Source: an uncultured Peptoniphilus sp. (lineage in GTDB: Bacteria > Bacillota > Clostridia > Tissierellales > Peptoniphilaceae). Taken from it: a stretch of DNA of 26,715 bases. Below are positions 8,342-15,909 of the stretch, piece after piece (the stretch's first letter is position 1; the number at the start of each line of letters is the position of its first letter). The position numbers and the translations under genes were made by a program. A model generated the notes under the pieces. That model was not told where the DNA came from and made no database searches. It saw nothing but the letters and a program-made list of their open reading frames with translations. The DNA lies in contig NZ_CAMQAY010000016.1 of assembly GCF_946998875.1 (NCBI RefSeq), forward strand, positions 1 through 26,715, read 5' to 3'.

Positions 8342-8363
8342 TCCTATTAATTAAAATAACTAA

Positions 8364-11300
8364 TTAATCTTCAGCTTCATCGGATTCATCAAAATCGTCT
8401 TCTTCGCCATCTTCATCTTCAAAGAAGTGACTGTTTTCAAAAGACTCAACTTCATCATTGGAAATTGTTCTGATGCCAATATTTGCAGTTCCTGTGTGTT
8501 CAATAAGTTCCTTTATTTCGTCATCTGTTTCTGTATTTTTGTCGTCAATGTTGTCAATCTTTGTTAGTTCATCTTCATCAACTTCAAGGTCAACTTCATT
8601 TCCGTTTTCATCAAGTACTTGAATTTCAAGAGCAAGTGCTTGTAATTCCTTTATTAAAACTTTAAAGGATTCAGGAACTCCTGGTTGTGGAATATTTTCG
8701 CCCTTAACAATTGCTTCGTAAGTCTTAACACGACCAACAATATCGTCAGACTTAACTGTAAGCATTTCTTGAAGAGTATGGCTGGCACCATAAGCTTCTA
8801 GAGCCCAAACTTCCATTTCTCCAAATCTTTGTCCACCAAATTGTGCCTTACCTCCAAGAGGTTGTTGTGTAACAAGTGAGTAAGGTCCAGTAGAACGAGC
8901 GTGGATCTTTTCATCAACTAAATGGTGAAGTTTTAACATATACATGTAACCAACAGTTACAGGGTGGTCAAATTCTTCTCCAGTTCTACCATCTCTTAGT
9001 TGAATCTTTCCATCTCTAGAATATCCAGCTTCTTCAAGTGTATCGAAAATGTCATTTTCATTGGCACCGTCAAATACTGGAGTGGCAACATGCCATCCTA
9101 GTTTCTTGGCAGCAAGTCCCAAGTGAACTTCAAGAACTTGTCCAAGGTTCATACGAGAAGGAACCCCTAGTGGGTTAAGAACAATTTGGATAGGTGTACC
9201 GTCTGGCATGTAAGGCATATCTTCCTTAGGCATTACCCTAGAAATAACCCCCTTATTACCGTGACGACCACACATCTTATCTCCAACTTGAATTTTTCTC
9301 TTTGTAGCGACAAAAACTCTTACCATTTCATTTACGCCTGGTTGAAGTTCATCGCCTTCTGATCTATTAAAAGTCTTTACATCCACAACAATACCATGTT
9401 CACCATGAGGAAGTCTAAGGGAAGTATCTCTTACTTCTCTTGCCTTTTCTCCAAAGATTGAACGAAGAAGTCTTTCTTCTGCAGAAAGTTCAGTTTCACC
9501 CTTTGGAGTTACCTTGCCAACAAGGATGTCTCCTGGCTTAACTTCTGCACCAATTCTTATAATTCCTCTTTCGTCAAGGTCCTTTAACATGTCTTCGCCA
9601 ACATTTGGAATATCTCTTGTGATTTCTTCAGGTCCAAGTTTTGTATCTCTTGCTTCAGATTCATATTCTTCAATGTGAAGTGAAGTTAGTACATCGTCAA
9701 TTACAAGTTCTTGACTTACAAGCATAGCATCTTCGTAGTTGTATCCTTCCCAGTTCATAAAGGCTATTAGGATATTTTTACCAAGAGCCATTTCACCTTG
9801 GTCTGTACTTGGTCCATCGGCAATGATTTCGCCAGCTTCTACAGAGTCGCCAGCATTAACAATTGGTCTTTGGTTAATAGTAGTGCCTTGGTTTCCGCCC
9901 ATGAATTTGTGTAATTTATAAGTGTCAATGCCCTTGTCAAATTCTCTTTCAATTTCTATGTGTACGGCATCAACTTTTTTAACTCTACCCTTGTTTTTAG
10001 CAACTACTACAACGCCTGAGTCCTTAGCAGCTCTATATTCAATACCAGTTCCAACAACAGGAGCTTCAGTTTTTAATAGAGGTACTGCTTGACGCTGCAT
10101 GTTAGCACCCATTAGGGCTCTGTTGGCGTCGTCGTTTTCCAAGAAAGGAATCATTGAAGTACCAACTGCAACTATTTGTTGAGGTGAAACGTCCATGTAA
10201 TTTACATCTTTAATGTCAAATATATCGGCATTACCACCATGACCTCTGGCTGCAATTCTGTCTTCAACGAATTTATTATTTTCATCAAGCCTTTCGTCAG
10301 CTTGAGCTATGATTTGTTCGTACTCTACATCGGCTGTTAGATAATCAATTTGGTCAGTTACAACTCCGTCAACAACTTTTCTATAAGGTGTTTCGATGAA
10401 ACCATATTCGTTAATTCTTGCGTAAGTTGTAAGTGATGTTATAAGTCCAATGTTTGGACCTTCTGGTGTCTCAATAGGACACATTCTTCCATAGTGTGAG
10501 TTATGGACGTCACGCACTTCAAATCCAGCTCTATCTCTGCTTAACCCACCAGGTCCAAGTGCAGATAACCTTCTCTTGTGTGTTAATTCTGATAGAGGAT
10601 TGTTTTGGTCCATAAATTGTGAAAGTTGTGAAGAGCCAAAAAATTCTTTTATGGCAGCTGTCACAGGTCTAATATTTATTAGTGATTGTGGTGTAGTTGC
10701 GTCAACATCTTGTACTGTCATCCTTTCACGGATAACTCTTTCCATTCTTGAAATACCAATTCTAAATTGGTTTTGAAGAAGTTCTCCAACGGATCTTATT
10801 CTTCTATTTCCAAGGTGGTCGATGTCGTCAACTGAGCCAATATTATTCATAAGTCCAAATTCATAATTAATTCCTGCGATAATATCGTCAATTAAAATAT
10901 GTTTTGGAGAAAGTTCTTTGTGAGCTTTTACAAGTTCATCTTTGAATTTTTCTGTATCTTCTGAATATTCTTCGTAAAGTTGGTCAAAAAGTGGTCTATA
11001 AACTTTTTCTTTAAAGCCAAGTTCTTCCATGTCGAAGTCAAGTTCATAAGCATCAACAAAAGTAAAGTTATTTCCTATTACTATTGTCTTATCTGTTGCG
11101 TGTTCAAAGTTTTCGTCAGTCTTTATAAGAACTTGGTTTACACCAGCTGCTTCAATTTTTTCAGCCTTAGCCCTAGTGAGAAGTTCTCCTTCTTCAGCTA
11201 AGATTTCACCAGTCATTGGGTCGATTATGTCTTCTGCAGGAATATTGTTTTCTATTCTTGCGCTGATGCCCAACTTTTTGTTGAATTTATATCTTCCAAC

Positions 11301-12104
11301 CTTGGCAAGATCATATCTTCTGTCGTCAAAAAACATATTTTCAAAAAGTGACTGTGCTGAATCAATTGTAGGTGGTTCACCTGGTCTTAACTTTTTATAA
11401 ATTTCAAGTAAAGCTTCATTTTTATTAGTAGTAGTATCTTTTTCTAGTGTCTTTAAAAGTGCTTCACTTTCGCCAAGAACATCAATTATTTCTTGGTTAG
11501 ACTCAACTCCCAATGCTCTTAAAAGAACAGTGATAGGAAGTTTTCTAGTTCTGTCAATTCTTACATTAATTACGCCTTGAGCATCAGTTTCGAATTCAAG
11601 CCAAGCTCCTCTATTTGGAATAAGTGTTGCCGAATAGATTTTTTTGCCTGTCTTGTCTCTTTCTTCTTTGTAATATGCTCCTGGACTTCTTACAAGTTGT
11701 GAAACTACTACTCTCTCTGCTCCGTTAATTACAAAAGTTCCAGTAGGTGTCATAAGAGGAAGGTCGCCCATAAAGACTTCTTGTTCCTTAACTTCTCCCG
11801 TTTCACTGTTGATAAGTCTTACCTTTGCCTTTAATGGCGCAGAGTAATTAGTGTCTCTTTGTTTAGATTCGTCAATATCATATTTTATCTCATCAGATAA
11901 ATGATAATCGACAAACTCCAAAATTAAATTACCTGAGTAATCCTCGATAGGAGATACATCATCAAATACTTCCTTTAACCCTTCTTCAATTAACCATTTG
12001 TATGAAGAAGTCTGCACGTCAAGGAGATTTGGTAGTGACATAACTTCGTCTACACGAGAAAAACTCATTCTCTCACGTTTCCCATATTTAACAGGATGTA
12101 CCAT
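8364..12104 (-). CDS. rpoB: DNA-directed RNA polymerase subunit beta
   Basis: This 1246-residue protein is the beta subunit of RNA polymerase. The rifampicin-binding region SSQLSQFMDQNNP...GPGG at residues 491-520 keeps the usual wild-type residues (Asp499, His509 and Ser514, equivalent to E. coli 516, 526 and 531). The C-terminus ends in a long acidic tail rich in Asp and Glu. I chose the ATG of MVHPVKYGKRERMSF because it is 6-7 nt behind AGGGTGAG; a GTG four codons upstream is a weaker alternative. The gene has its own promoter and a hairpin leader, and is not preceded by rplJ-rplL as in most bacteria. rpoC follows. Confidence 0.98.
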   Translation of the reverse strand: MVHPVKYGKRERMSFSRVDEVMSLPNLLDVQTSSYKWLIEEGLKEVFDDVSPIEDYSGNLILEFVDYHLSDEIKYDIDESKQRDTNYSAPLKAKVRLINSETGEVKEQEVFMGDLPLMTPTGTFVINGAERVVVSQLVRSPGAYYKEERDKTGKKIYSATLIPNRGAWLEFETDAQGVINVRIDRTRKLPITVLLRALGVESNQEIIDVLGESEALLKTLEKDTTTNKNEALLEIYKKLRPGEPPTIDSAQSLFENMFFDDRRYDLAKVGRYKFNKKLGISARIENNIPAEDIIDPMTGEILAEEGELLTRAKAEKIEAAGVNQVLIKTDENFEHATDKTIVIGNNFTFVDAYELDFDMEELGFKEKVYRPLFDQLYEEYSEDTEKFKDELVKAHKELSPKHILIDDIIAGINYEFGLMNNIGSVDDIDHLGNRRIRSVGELLQNQFRIGISRMERVIRERMTVQDVDATTPQSLINIRPVTAAIKEFFGSSQLSQFMDQNNPLSELTHKRRLSALGPGGLSRDRAGFEVRDVHNSHYGRMCPIETPEGPNIGLITSLTTYARINEYGFIETPYRKVVDGVVTDQIDYLTADVEYEQIIAQADERLDENNKFVEDRIAARGHGGNADIFDIKDVNYMDVSPQQIVAVGTSMIPFLENDDANRALMGANMQRQAVPLLKTEAPVVGTGIEYRAAKDSGVVVVAKNKGRVKKVDAVHIEIEREFDKGIDTYKLHKFMGGNQGTTINQRPIVNAGDSVEAGEIIADGPSTDQGEMALGKNILIAFMNWEGYNYEDAMLVSQELVIDDVLTSLHIEEYESEARDTKLGPEEITRDIPNVGEDMLKDLDERGIIRIGAEVKPGDILVGKVTPKGETELSAEERLLRSIFGEKAREVRDTSLRLPHGEHGIVVDVKTFNRSEGDELQPGVNEMVRVFVATKRKIQVGDKMCGRHGNKGVISRVMPKEDMPYMPDGTPIQIVLNPLGVPSRMNLGQVLEVHLGLAAKKLGWHVATPVFDGANENDIFDTLEEAGYSRDGKIQLRDGRTGEEFDHPVTVGYMYMLKLHHLVDEKIHARSTGPYSLVTQQPLGGKAQFGGQRFGEMEVWALEAYGASHTLQEMLTVKSDDIVGRVKTYEAIVKGENIPQPGVPESFKVLIKELQALALEIQVLDENGNEVDLEVDEDELTKIDNIDDKNTETDDEIKELIEHTGTANIGIRTISNDEVESFENSHFFEDEDGEEDDFDESDEAED

Positions 12105-12141
12105 TAATTTTCTCACCCTAGCCTTTCAAATGAGTGTATCA

Positions 12142-12169
12142 AATTAGAGTACAAATCACCACTCTAATT
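12142..12169 (-). promoter_or_regulatory. Hairpin in the rpoB 5' leader
   Basis: A perfect 9-bp stem AATTAGAGT/ACTCTAATT with a 10-nt loop lies in the roughly 75-nt leader of rpoB. It lacks a following U-run, so it is not a classical terminator. GAGTG of its left arm could alternatively pair with CACTC at 12132-12136, so two mutually exclusive folds are possible. Confidence 0.5.
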
Positions 12170-12187
12170 ATTATTATGCAAATAGGT

Positions 12188-12216
12188 ATTTTATCATTTT
12201 TTGACATAACTTGCAA
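12188..12216 (-). promoter_or_regulatory. Promoter of rpoBC
   Basis: On the minus strand TTGCAA (12216-12211), a 17-bp spacer and TAAAAT (12193-12188), preceded by TGA, form a good extended -10 promoter. The AATGATAAAAT core is identical to that of the rpsL promoter. Predicted start is about 12181. Confidence 0.7.
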
Positions 12217-12226
12217 GCTTTAAAAC

Positions 12227-12260
12227 AAAAAAAATCCTGCCCTTTGGCAGAATCTTTTTT
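12227..12260 (-). terminator. Terminator after the DsrE-like gene
   Basis: In minus-strand RNA CTGCC pairs with GGCAG around the tetraloop AAAG, extended by A/U and G-U pairs and followed by eight U. The stem begins right at the stop codon of the DsrE-like gene, isolating it from rpoB. Confidence 0.85.
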
Positions 12261-12583
12261 TAAAGTCTTATATAAGCGTAACCTTCGTTTTGGAGCCTTA
12301 CTATTTTTGTAATAACCAAATCTTCTACTTTGATTTCAGCAGGAATTAATTCTTTTGAAAGACGATTTTCTTCCAAGGCTTTCTTTCCAATAGTTATGTT
12401 TACTTTTGGATTGCCAAGTACACCATGGAAATCAACTCCAGAATATCTGTTGAAAAGTGATGCAGCTTTTGCCATTGCAATGATTTCAACTTGTATATCA
12501 TCAAAATTGTCTAGTAAATCTCTAACATTAGATAATACAGCTTCCCATTTGTCCGCTTCAACTACATGAAAAATTACCTTCAT
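12260..12583 (-). CDS. DsrE/DsrF-like small protein lacking cysteines
   Basis: This 107-residue soluble protein has the alternating strand/helix pattern and length of the DsrE/DsrF-like fold: MKVIFHVVEADKW at the start, then VEIIAMAKAASLF and VNITIGKKALEE. Well-studied family members carry persulfide on a conserved cysteine, but this protein has no cysteine at all, so sulfur carriage is unlikely. The ATG was chosen because AAGGAG lies 8 nt upstream; a GTG three codons earlier overlaps the ribosome binding site itself. It sits 71 nt behind murJ and ends in its own terminator. The family assignment is from overall pattern and is moderate; the role is unknown. Confidence 0.65.
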   Translation of the reverse strand: MKVIFHVVEADKWEAVLSNVRDLLDNFDDIQVEIIAMAKAASLFNRYSGVDFHGVLGNPKVNITIGKKALEENRLSKELIPAEIKVEDLVITKIVRLQNEGYAYIRL

Positions 12584-12607
12584 ATATATCACTCCTTATT
12601 AACTAAT

Positions 12608-12613
12608 ATTTTA
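12608..12613 (-). promoter_or_regulatory. Possible promoter (-10) of the DsrE-like gene
   Basis: TAAAAT on the minus strand lies 24 bp before the DsrE-like ATG, in the 71-bp gap behind murJ, where no terminator is visible. There is no convincing -35 box, so read-through from murJ is equally possible. Confidence 0.3.
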
Positions 12614-12654
12614 CACTATTAAAGAGGAAAATAAAAGGCAAATTCCTATTTTAG

Positions 12655-14154
12655 CTATTTCTTAAATATTAATTTCAAAAGCTCTCTTATCTCGTCAACC
12701 CTAAAGGCGATTAATAAAACAAGGTAAATTAAGCCTGCAATAATTATAGAAATAAGAAGAGATAAATTTATTCCAAAGCTTTTTATTAAAATATTGTAGA
12801 AAAATTTTGAGCCAAGTGCCATGACAGCTGATGCCACAGTTATTTTTATGACATTTGTAAAAAGTTTCTTGTTAAATACATTTCCAATTAATTTAATTGA
12901 TGAAAGGTAAAGGGCAAGGGCTCCAACTAAAAAAGAAATTGAAGTTGCAAGAGCAATTCCCCTTATCCCCATTAGTTTTGAAAGTAAAAGGGCAAGGACG
13001 ACATTAATTCCTACTATTAATACAGAATTTATAACAGGAGTTTTGTTATCGCCAAGAGAATAAAAAACTCTTGAAATAATTTCACGGACTCCAATACCAA
13101 TTACACCAAAGGCAAAGAAGGATAAAACTGTGGCAGTAATCCTTGCGTCATCAACAGAAAATTCTCCCCCCACAAATAAAAGATTTACAATTGGAAAGGA
13201 AAAAATGTATAGACCAAAGGCTGCAGGCACAACAAGTAGTAGCATATTTGAAAGTCCTTCTGAAAGGGCAGACTTTAAGTTTACATAGTCCTTTTTTGAT
13301 CCAAAGTTGGCAAGCTTAGGATAAGTTGCAGTTATAATTGATGTGACAACTATACCAGTTACAAAACTTTGAAGCTTATAGGCGTAATTTAAAATAGAAA
13401 TTCCGCCAGCGTAGGCTCCCGATGCAAGGGAACGAGAAATCATAAAGTTAATTTCAATTGCAGAAGTAGAAATTAAAATTGGAAGGATTGAGACGAACAT
13501 TGCCTTCATGTCTTCATTGAAGTCAACTTTTAGGCTGTGTCTGTAGCCAAGTTTTTTAATTGGCAAAATAAAAATTCCATATTGCAAAACAAAGGCAAGT
13601 AAAATTCCTATTGCAAGATAATTTATGCCAAGATTTCTTGATATTGCCATTGCCCCAATTAAAATCACATTCATTAAGATTGAATGAAGGACTGAAGTTA
13701 TAAATTTTTCATGAATTTGTAGATAGGCCTTAAAAATTGAGCTCACAGCCGTAACTGCTATGGAGAGCATGGCAACTCTTGAAACAAAAATTGCCGTCTC
13801 AAGCTTTTCGCCTTCGAAACCTTCAGCCATTAACTTTACAAGAGGTCTTGCAAAAATAATAGAAAGAATAGTCACAATCACAAACACAATTAAAATAATA
13901 TTGGAAAGATTGGCAGTAAAGAGGTCTGCTCTTTTCTTGTCCTCTCTCTCCCTTATCTTGTCATACATGGGTATGTAGCCATTGGCAACAGCACCGCTAA
14001 TGACATTGGTAAAGGTCATGGGAAGTTGGAAGGCAATTAGAAAAATATCTGCCACCATGCCAACGCCAAAAAAGTATGCCAGGGCCTTTTCCCTCAAAAG
14101 TCCAAAGATTTTTGAGACAATTGTAATCACCATTAATATATATGAAGTCTTCAT
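12655..14154 (-). CDS. murJ: Lipid II flippase MurJ family protein
   Basis: This 499-residue polytopic membrane protein belongs to the MurJ/MviN group of the MOP exporter superfamily, which moves lipid-linked peptidoglycan precursor across the membrane. The N-terminus is typical: SKIFGLLREKALAYFFG, then FLIAFQLPMTF, then SGAVANGYIPMYDK. About 14 hydrophobic segments follow to the end, matching family length. The chosen start is the second of two adjacent ATG codons, 7 nt behind AAAGGAG; an upstream in-frame extension of 13 codons crosses the leader hairpin and has no family match. It has its own promoter. It is not linked to other cell-wall genes here. Confidence 0.9.
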   Translation of the reverse strand: MKTSYILMVITIVSKIFGLLREKALAYFFGVGMVADIFLIAFQLPMTFTNVISGAVANGYIPMYDKIREREDKKRADLFTANLSNIILIVFVIVTILSIIFARPLVKLMAEGFEGEKLETAIFVSRVAMLSIAVTAVSSIFKAYLQIHEKFITSVLHSILMNVILIGAMAISRNLGINYLAIGILLAFVLQYGIFILPIKKLGYRHSLKVDFNEDMKAMFVSILPILISTSAIEINFMISRSLASGAYAGGISILNYAYKLQSFVTGIVVTSIITATYPKLANFGSKKDYVNLKSALSEGLSNMLLLVVPAAFGLYIFSFPIVNLLFVGGEFSVDDARITATVLSFFAFGVIGIGVREIISRVFYSLGDNKTPVINSVLIVGINVVLALLLSKLMGIRGIALATSISFLVGALALYLSSIKLIGNVFNKKLFTNVIKITVASAVMALGSKFFYNILIKSFGINLSLLISIIIAGLIYLVLLIAFRVDEIRELLKLIFKK

Positions 14155-14170
14155 CATTTCTCCTTTAAAT

Positions 14171-14195
14171 AAAAAACTCGGGTTTAACCCCAAGT
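14171..14195 (-). terminator. Hairpin with U-run: terminator of the ATPase gene and 5' hairpin of murJ
   Basis: In minus-strand RNA ACTTGGG pairs with CCCGAGT (one G-U pair) around GTTAAA-type loop bases, followed by UUUUUU. It lies 50-75 nt after the ATPase stop codon but also starts at the predicted murJ transcription start and ends 16 nt before the murJ ATG. It could therefore act as terminator for the upstream gene and as a 5' stabilising or attenuating hairpin for murJ. Confidence 0.65.
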
Positions 14196-14196
14196 A

Positions 14197-14225
14197 ATTA
14201 TATATTTATTTAATTTTATTTACAA
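14197..14225 (-). promoter_or_regulatory. Promoter of murJ
   Basis: On the minus strand TTGTAA (14225-14220), a 17-bp A/T spacer and the perfect TATAAT (14202-14197) make a strong promoter. Predicted start near 14190 places the first transcribed bases inside the terminator-like hairpin. Confidence 0.65.
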
Positions 14226-14247
14226 GTTTCACTTATCTTTTGAAAAT

Positions 14248-15456
14248 TTATTTTTCACTTTCCAATAAAAAATCAATAATATTTTTGTGGACAATGCCTC
14301 TTTGAGAAAAATCAAGTTTATCCATGGAAAGAACATATTTTGGATAATTGTCTGCAACTAAATCATAAACTCCAAACTCCCTCTTTCTAGTTTTTTCATT
14401 CTCCATTAAATAGGCAATTTGAAAATAAGAGATCTCCTCGCCTTTTTTTGCCACAAAATCTATTTCTCTGTCCTTAACTTTTCCAATTTTCACATGGTAA
14501 CCTCGTGACAGAAGTTCAATGTAGACAATATTTTCTAAGGTTTTCTCGATGTCTTTCACATTAGAAAATCCCATGGACTGTCTAAAACCATGATCCGTCA
14601 AATAATATTTTTCATCAACTTTTAAAAGTTTTTTGCCTCCTAAATCGTATCTTGGAACTTTTTTTAACACAAAGGCCTTGTTGCAATATTCCAAATAATT
14701 TAAAACAGTGTCAACGGAAATATTTCTATTTTCGCTCTTCAAATAATTTCTTATAGCAGATGCAGAAAAGTTTGCGCCAATATTTTGCATGGCAAAGCTT
14801 AAAATTCTATTAAAAATATCCACATCTCTTATATTGTTGTAATTTAAAACATCTTTTACAAGGACTGTGTTATAAATGTCGTTTAAGTATTTTTGCGAAA
14901 CTTCTTCCTCCAGATTAAAATATTTTAAGCCTGGCATCCCGCCAATTTTTATGAATTTTTGAAATAATTCCTCTTGACTTAAATTTGAGCTTCTATAAAT
15001 TTCTGAAAATTCATCAAAAGTAAAGGGTTGAATTTCAAATTCTACATATCTACCGGCAAGAAGTGTGGCTAAGTCACCAGAAATTAATTTTGAATTAGAT
15101 CCTGTAATGTAAATGTCGCAGTCTAAAGAAGCTCTAAGTCCATTTATGACCTTCTCCCAATCCTTAACTAATTGAATTTCATCAAAGAAAAAATAAACCC
15201 TTCCCTTTTTGTCCTTCAATTTTTCATCTAAATATTCTTTTAATAAATTGGCATCCTTAATATCAAAAAATTCAAAGGATTCAAAATTCATATAAATTTT
15301 ATTTTCATCAGGCACATCTTTTAAGACCTGGTCTTTAATAATATTTAAAATTGTAGATTTTCCAACCCGCCTCATGCCAGTTAAAATTTTTACTATGGGC
15401 TTGTCAATAAATTTTTTTATTTTTTCAATGTACTTGTCTCTAAAAATATAATCCAT
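14248..15456 (-). CDS. AAA ATPase with DUF4143-type C-terminal domain
   Basis: This 402-residue protein has an N-terminal AAA/P-loop domain: Walker A GMRRVGKST at 27-35, Walker B VYFFFDE at 87-93 and a sensor-like ITGSNS at 117-122. The second half resembles DUF4143, a PD-(D/E)XK nuclease-like fold, with REIDFVAKKGEEISYFQIAY near 330-350. The family (COG1373-type) is widespread and often found as solitary, horizontally moving genes of unknown cellular role; some relatives act with toxin-antitoxin or DNA-linked functions, which I cannot infer here. ATG follows GGAGGG. The gene is monocistronic, with an operator-like array over its promoter and a terminator behind it. Confidence 0.85.
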   Translation of the reverse strand: MDYIFRDKYIEKIKKFIDKPIVKILTGMRRVGKSTILNIIKDQVLKDVPDENKIYMNFESFEFFDIKDANLLKEYLDEKLKDKKGRVYFFFDEIQLVKDWEKVINGLRASLDCDIYITGSNSKLISGDLATLLAGRYVEFEIQPFTFDEFSEIYRSSNLSQEELFQKFIKIGGMPGLKYFNLEEEVSQKYLNDIYNTVLVKDVLNYNNIRDVDIFNRILSFAMQNIGANFSASAIRNYLKSENRNISVDTVLNYLEYCNKAFVLKKVPRYDLGGKKLLKVDEKYYLTDHGFRQSMGFSNVKDIEKTLENIVYIELLSRGYHVKIGKVKDREIDFVAKKGEEISYFQIAYLMENEKTRKREFGVYDLVADNYPKYVLSMDKLDFSQRGIVHKNIIDFLLESEK

Positions 15457-15473
15457 TTAAATCCCTCCTTTAG

Positions 15474-15569
15474 TTTCGATTATACTCGAAAGGAAATTAT
15501 TTTTCAAATCATTTTCGATTATAATCGAAATTTTCTGCTATTTTTGATTTATTTCTAGTATAGTCGAAA
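15474..15569. promoter_or_regulatory. Array of three palindromic operator-like sites spaced 39 bp
   Basis: Three 18-bp sites read TTTCGATTATACTCGAAA (15474-15491), TTTCGATTATAATCGAAA (15513-15530, perfect palindrome) and TTTCTAGTATAGTCGAAA (15552-15569). Start-to-start spacing is exactly 39 bp both times, while the 21-bp spacers between them are unrelated, so this is selected spacing rather than a simple tandem repeat. Site 1 covers the -10 box of the ATPase promoter and site 2 lies just upstream of its -35 box. A dimeric repressor or activator is the obvious reader. Confidence 0.7.
15479..15507 (-). promoter_or_regulatory. Promoter of the AAA ATPase gene
   Basis: On the minus strand TTGAAA (15507-15502), a 17-bp spacer and TATAAT (15484-15479). 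The -10 box lies inside palindrome 1, so binding there should block RNA polymerase. Predicted leader is only about 16 nt. Confidence 0.65.
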
Positions 15570-15586
15570 TCGTAAAAATTTATTAA

Positions 15587-15634
15587 ATAAAAAAGTGATG
15601 CTAAAAATAAAATTAATTATCCCTAACATCACTT
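15587..15634 (-). terminator. Terminator of the regulator-kinase-ABC operon
   Basis: In minus-strand RNA AAGTGATGTTA pairs with TAGCATCACTT (11 bp, one G-U pair) around an A/T-rich 20-nt loop, followed by a U-rich tail. It begins 9 nt after the stop codon of the small membrane protein gene. Confidence 0.75.
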
Positions 15635-15642
15635 AAAATAAA

Positions 15643-15900
15643 TTATATTAAACTGTTAATAAACATAATGAGCGGAAATATTATAATTAATAAAAAATTT
15701 AATACTCCAAAGAAAACTGACTTTTCTTTTACTGCAAATACAAGACCAATAAGTCCTATGATCCTTAAGATAAATAAACTAGTAAGACCAGTTGGCCTTA
15801 AATTTGTAAACTCAGCAAGAAAATCTACTGGGAGTAAATATGAAATTATAAAAACCAAAACTCCTGTGACAAATAAATACTTGCTAAAGCTTTTTTTCAT
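15643..15900 (-). CDS. Small three-helix membrane protein
   Basis: This 85-residue protein was not recognised. It has three hydrophobic segments (about residues 7-23, 39-56 and 62-82) and short basic ends. The ATG follows AGGAGG, which overlaps the TAG stop of the preceding permease gene, so it is translated as the last gene of the ABC operon, just before the terminator. Position suggests an accessory subunit or immunity-type partner of the ABC system, but the sequence gives no direct evidence. Confidence 0.65.
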   Translation of the reverse strand: MKKSFSKYLFVTGVLVFIISYLLPVDFLAEFTNLRPTGLTSLFILRIIGLIGLVFAVKEKSVFFGVLNFLLIIIFPLIMFINSLI

Positions 15901-15909
15901 AAATACCTC

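Noticed and set aside
9836..10640. Possible rifampicin-resistance changes in rpoB
   Set aside because: Residues equivalent to E. coli Asp516, His526 and Ser531 are the usual wild-type ones.
14248..15456. AAA ATPase gene as part of a mobile element
   Set aside because: No transposase, terminal inverted repeats or target duplication is visible around it; the palindromes lie only in its promoter.
15474..15569. CRISPR-like array (three regularly spaced repeats)
   Set aside because: Repeats are 18-bp palindromes with 21-bp AT-rich spacers, only three units, overlapping a promoter, and no cas genes are near.
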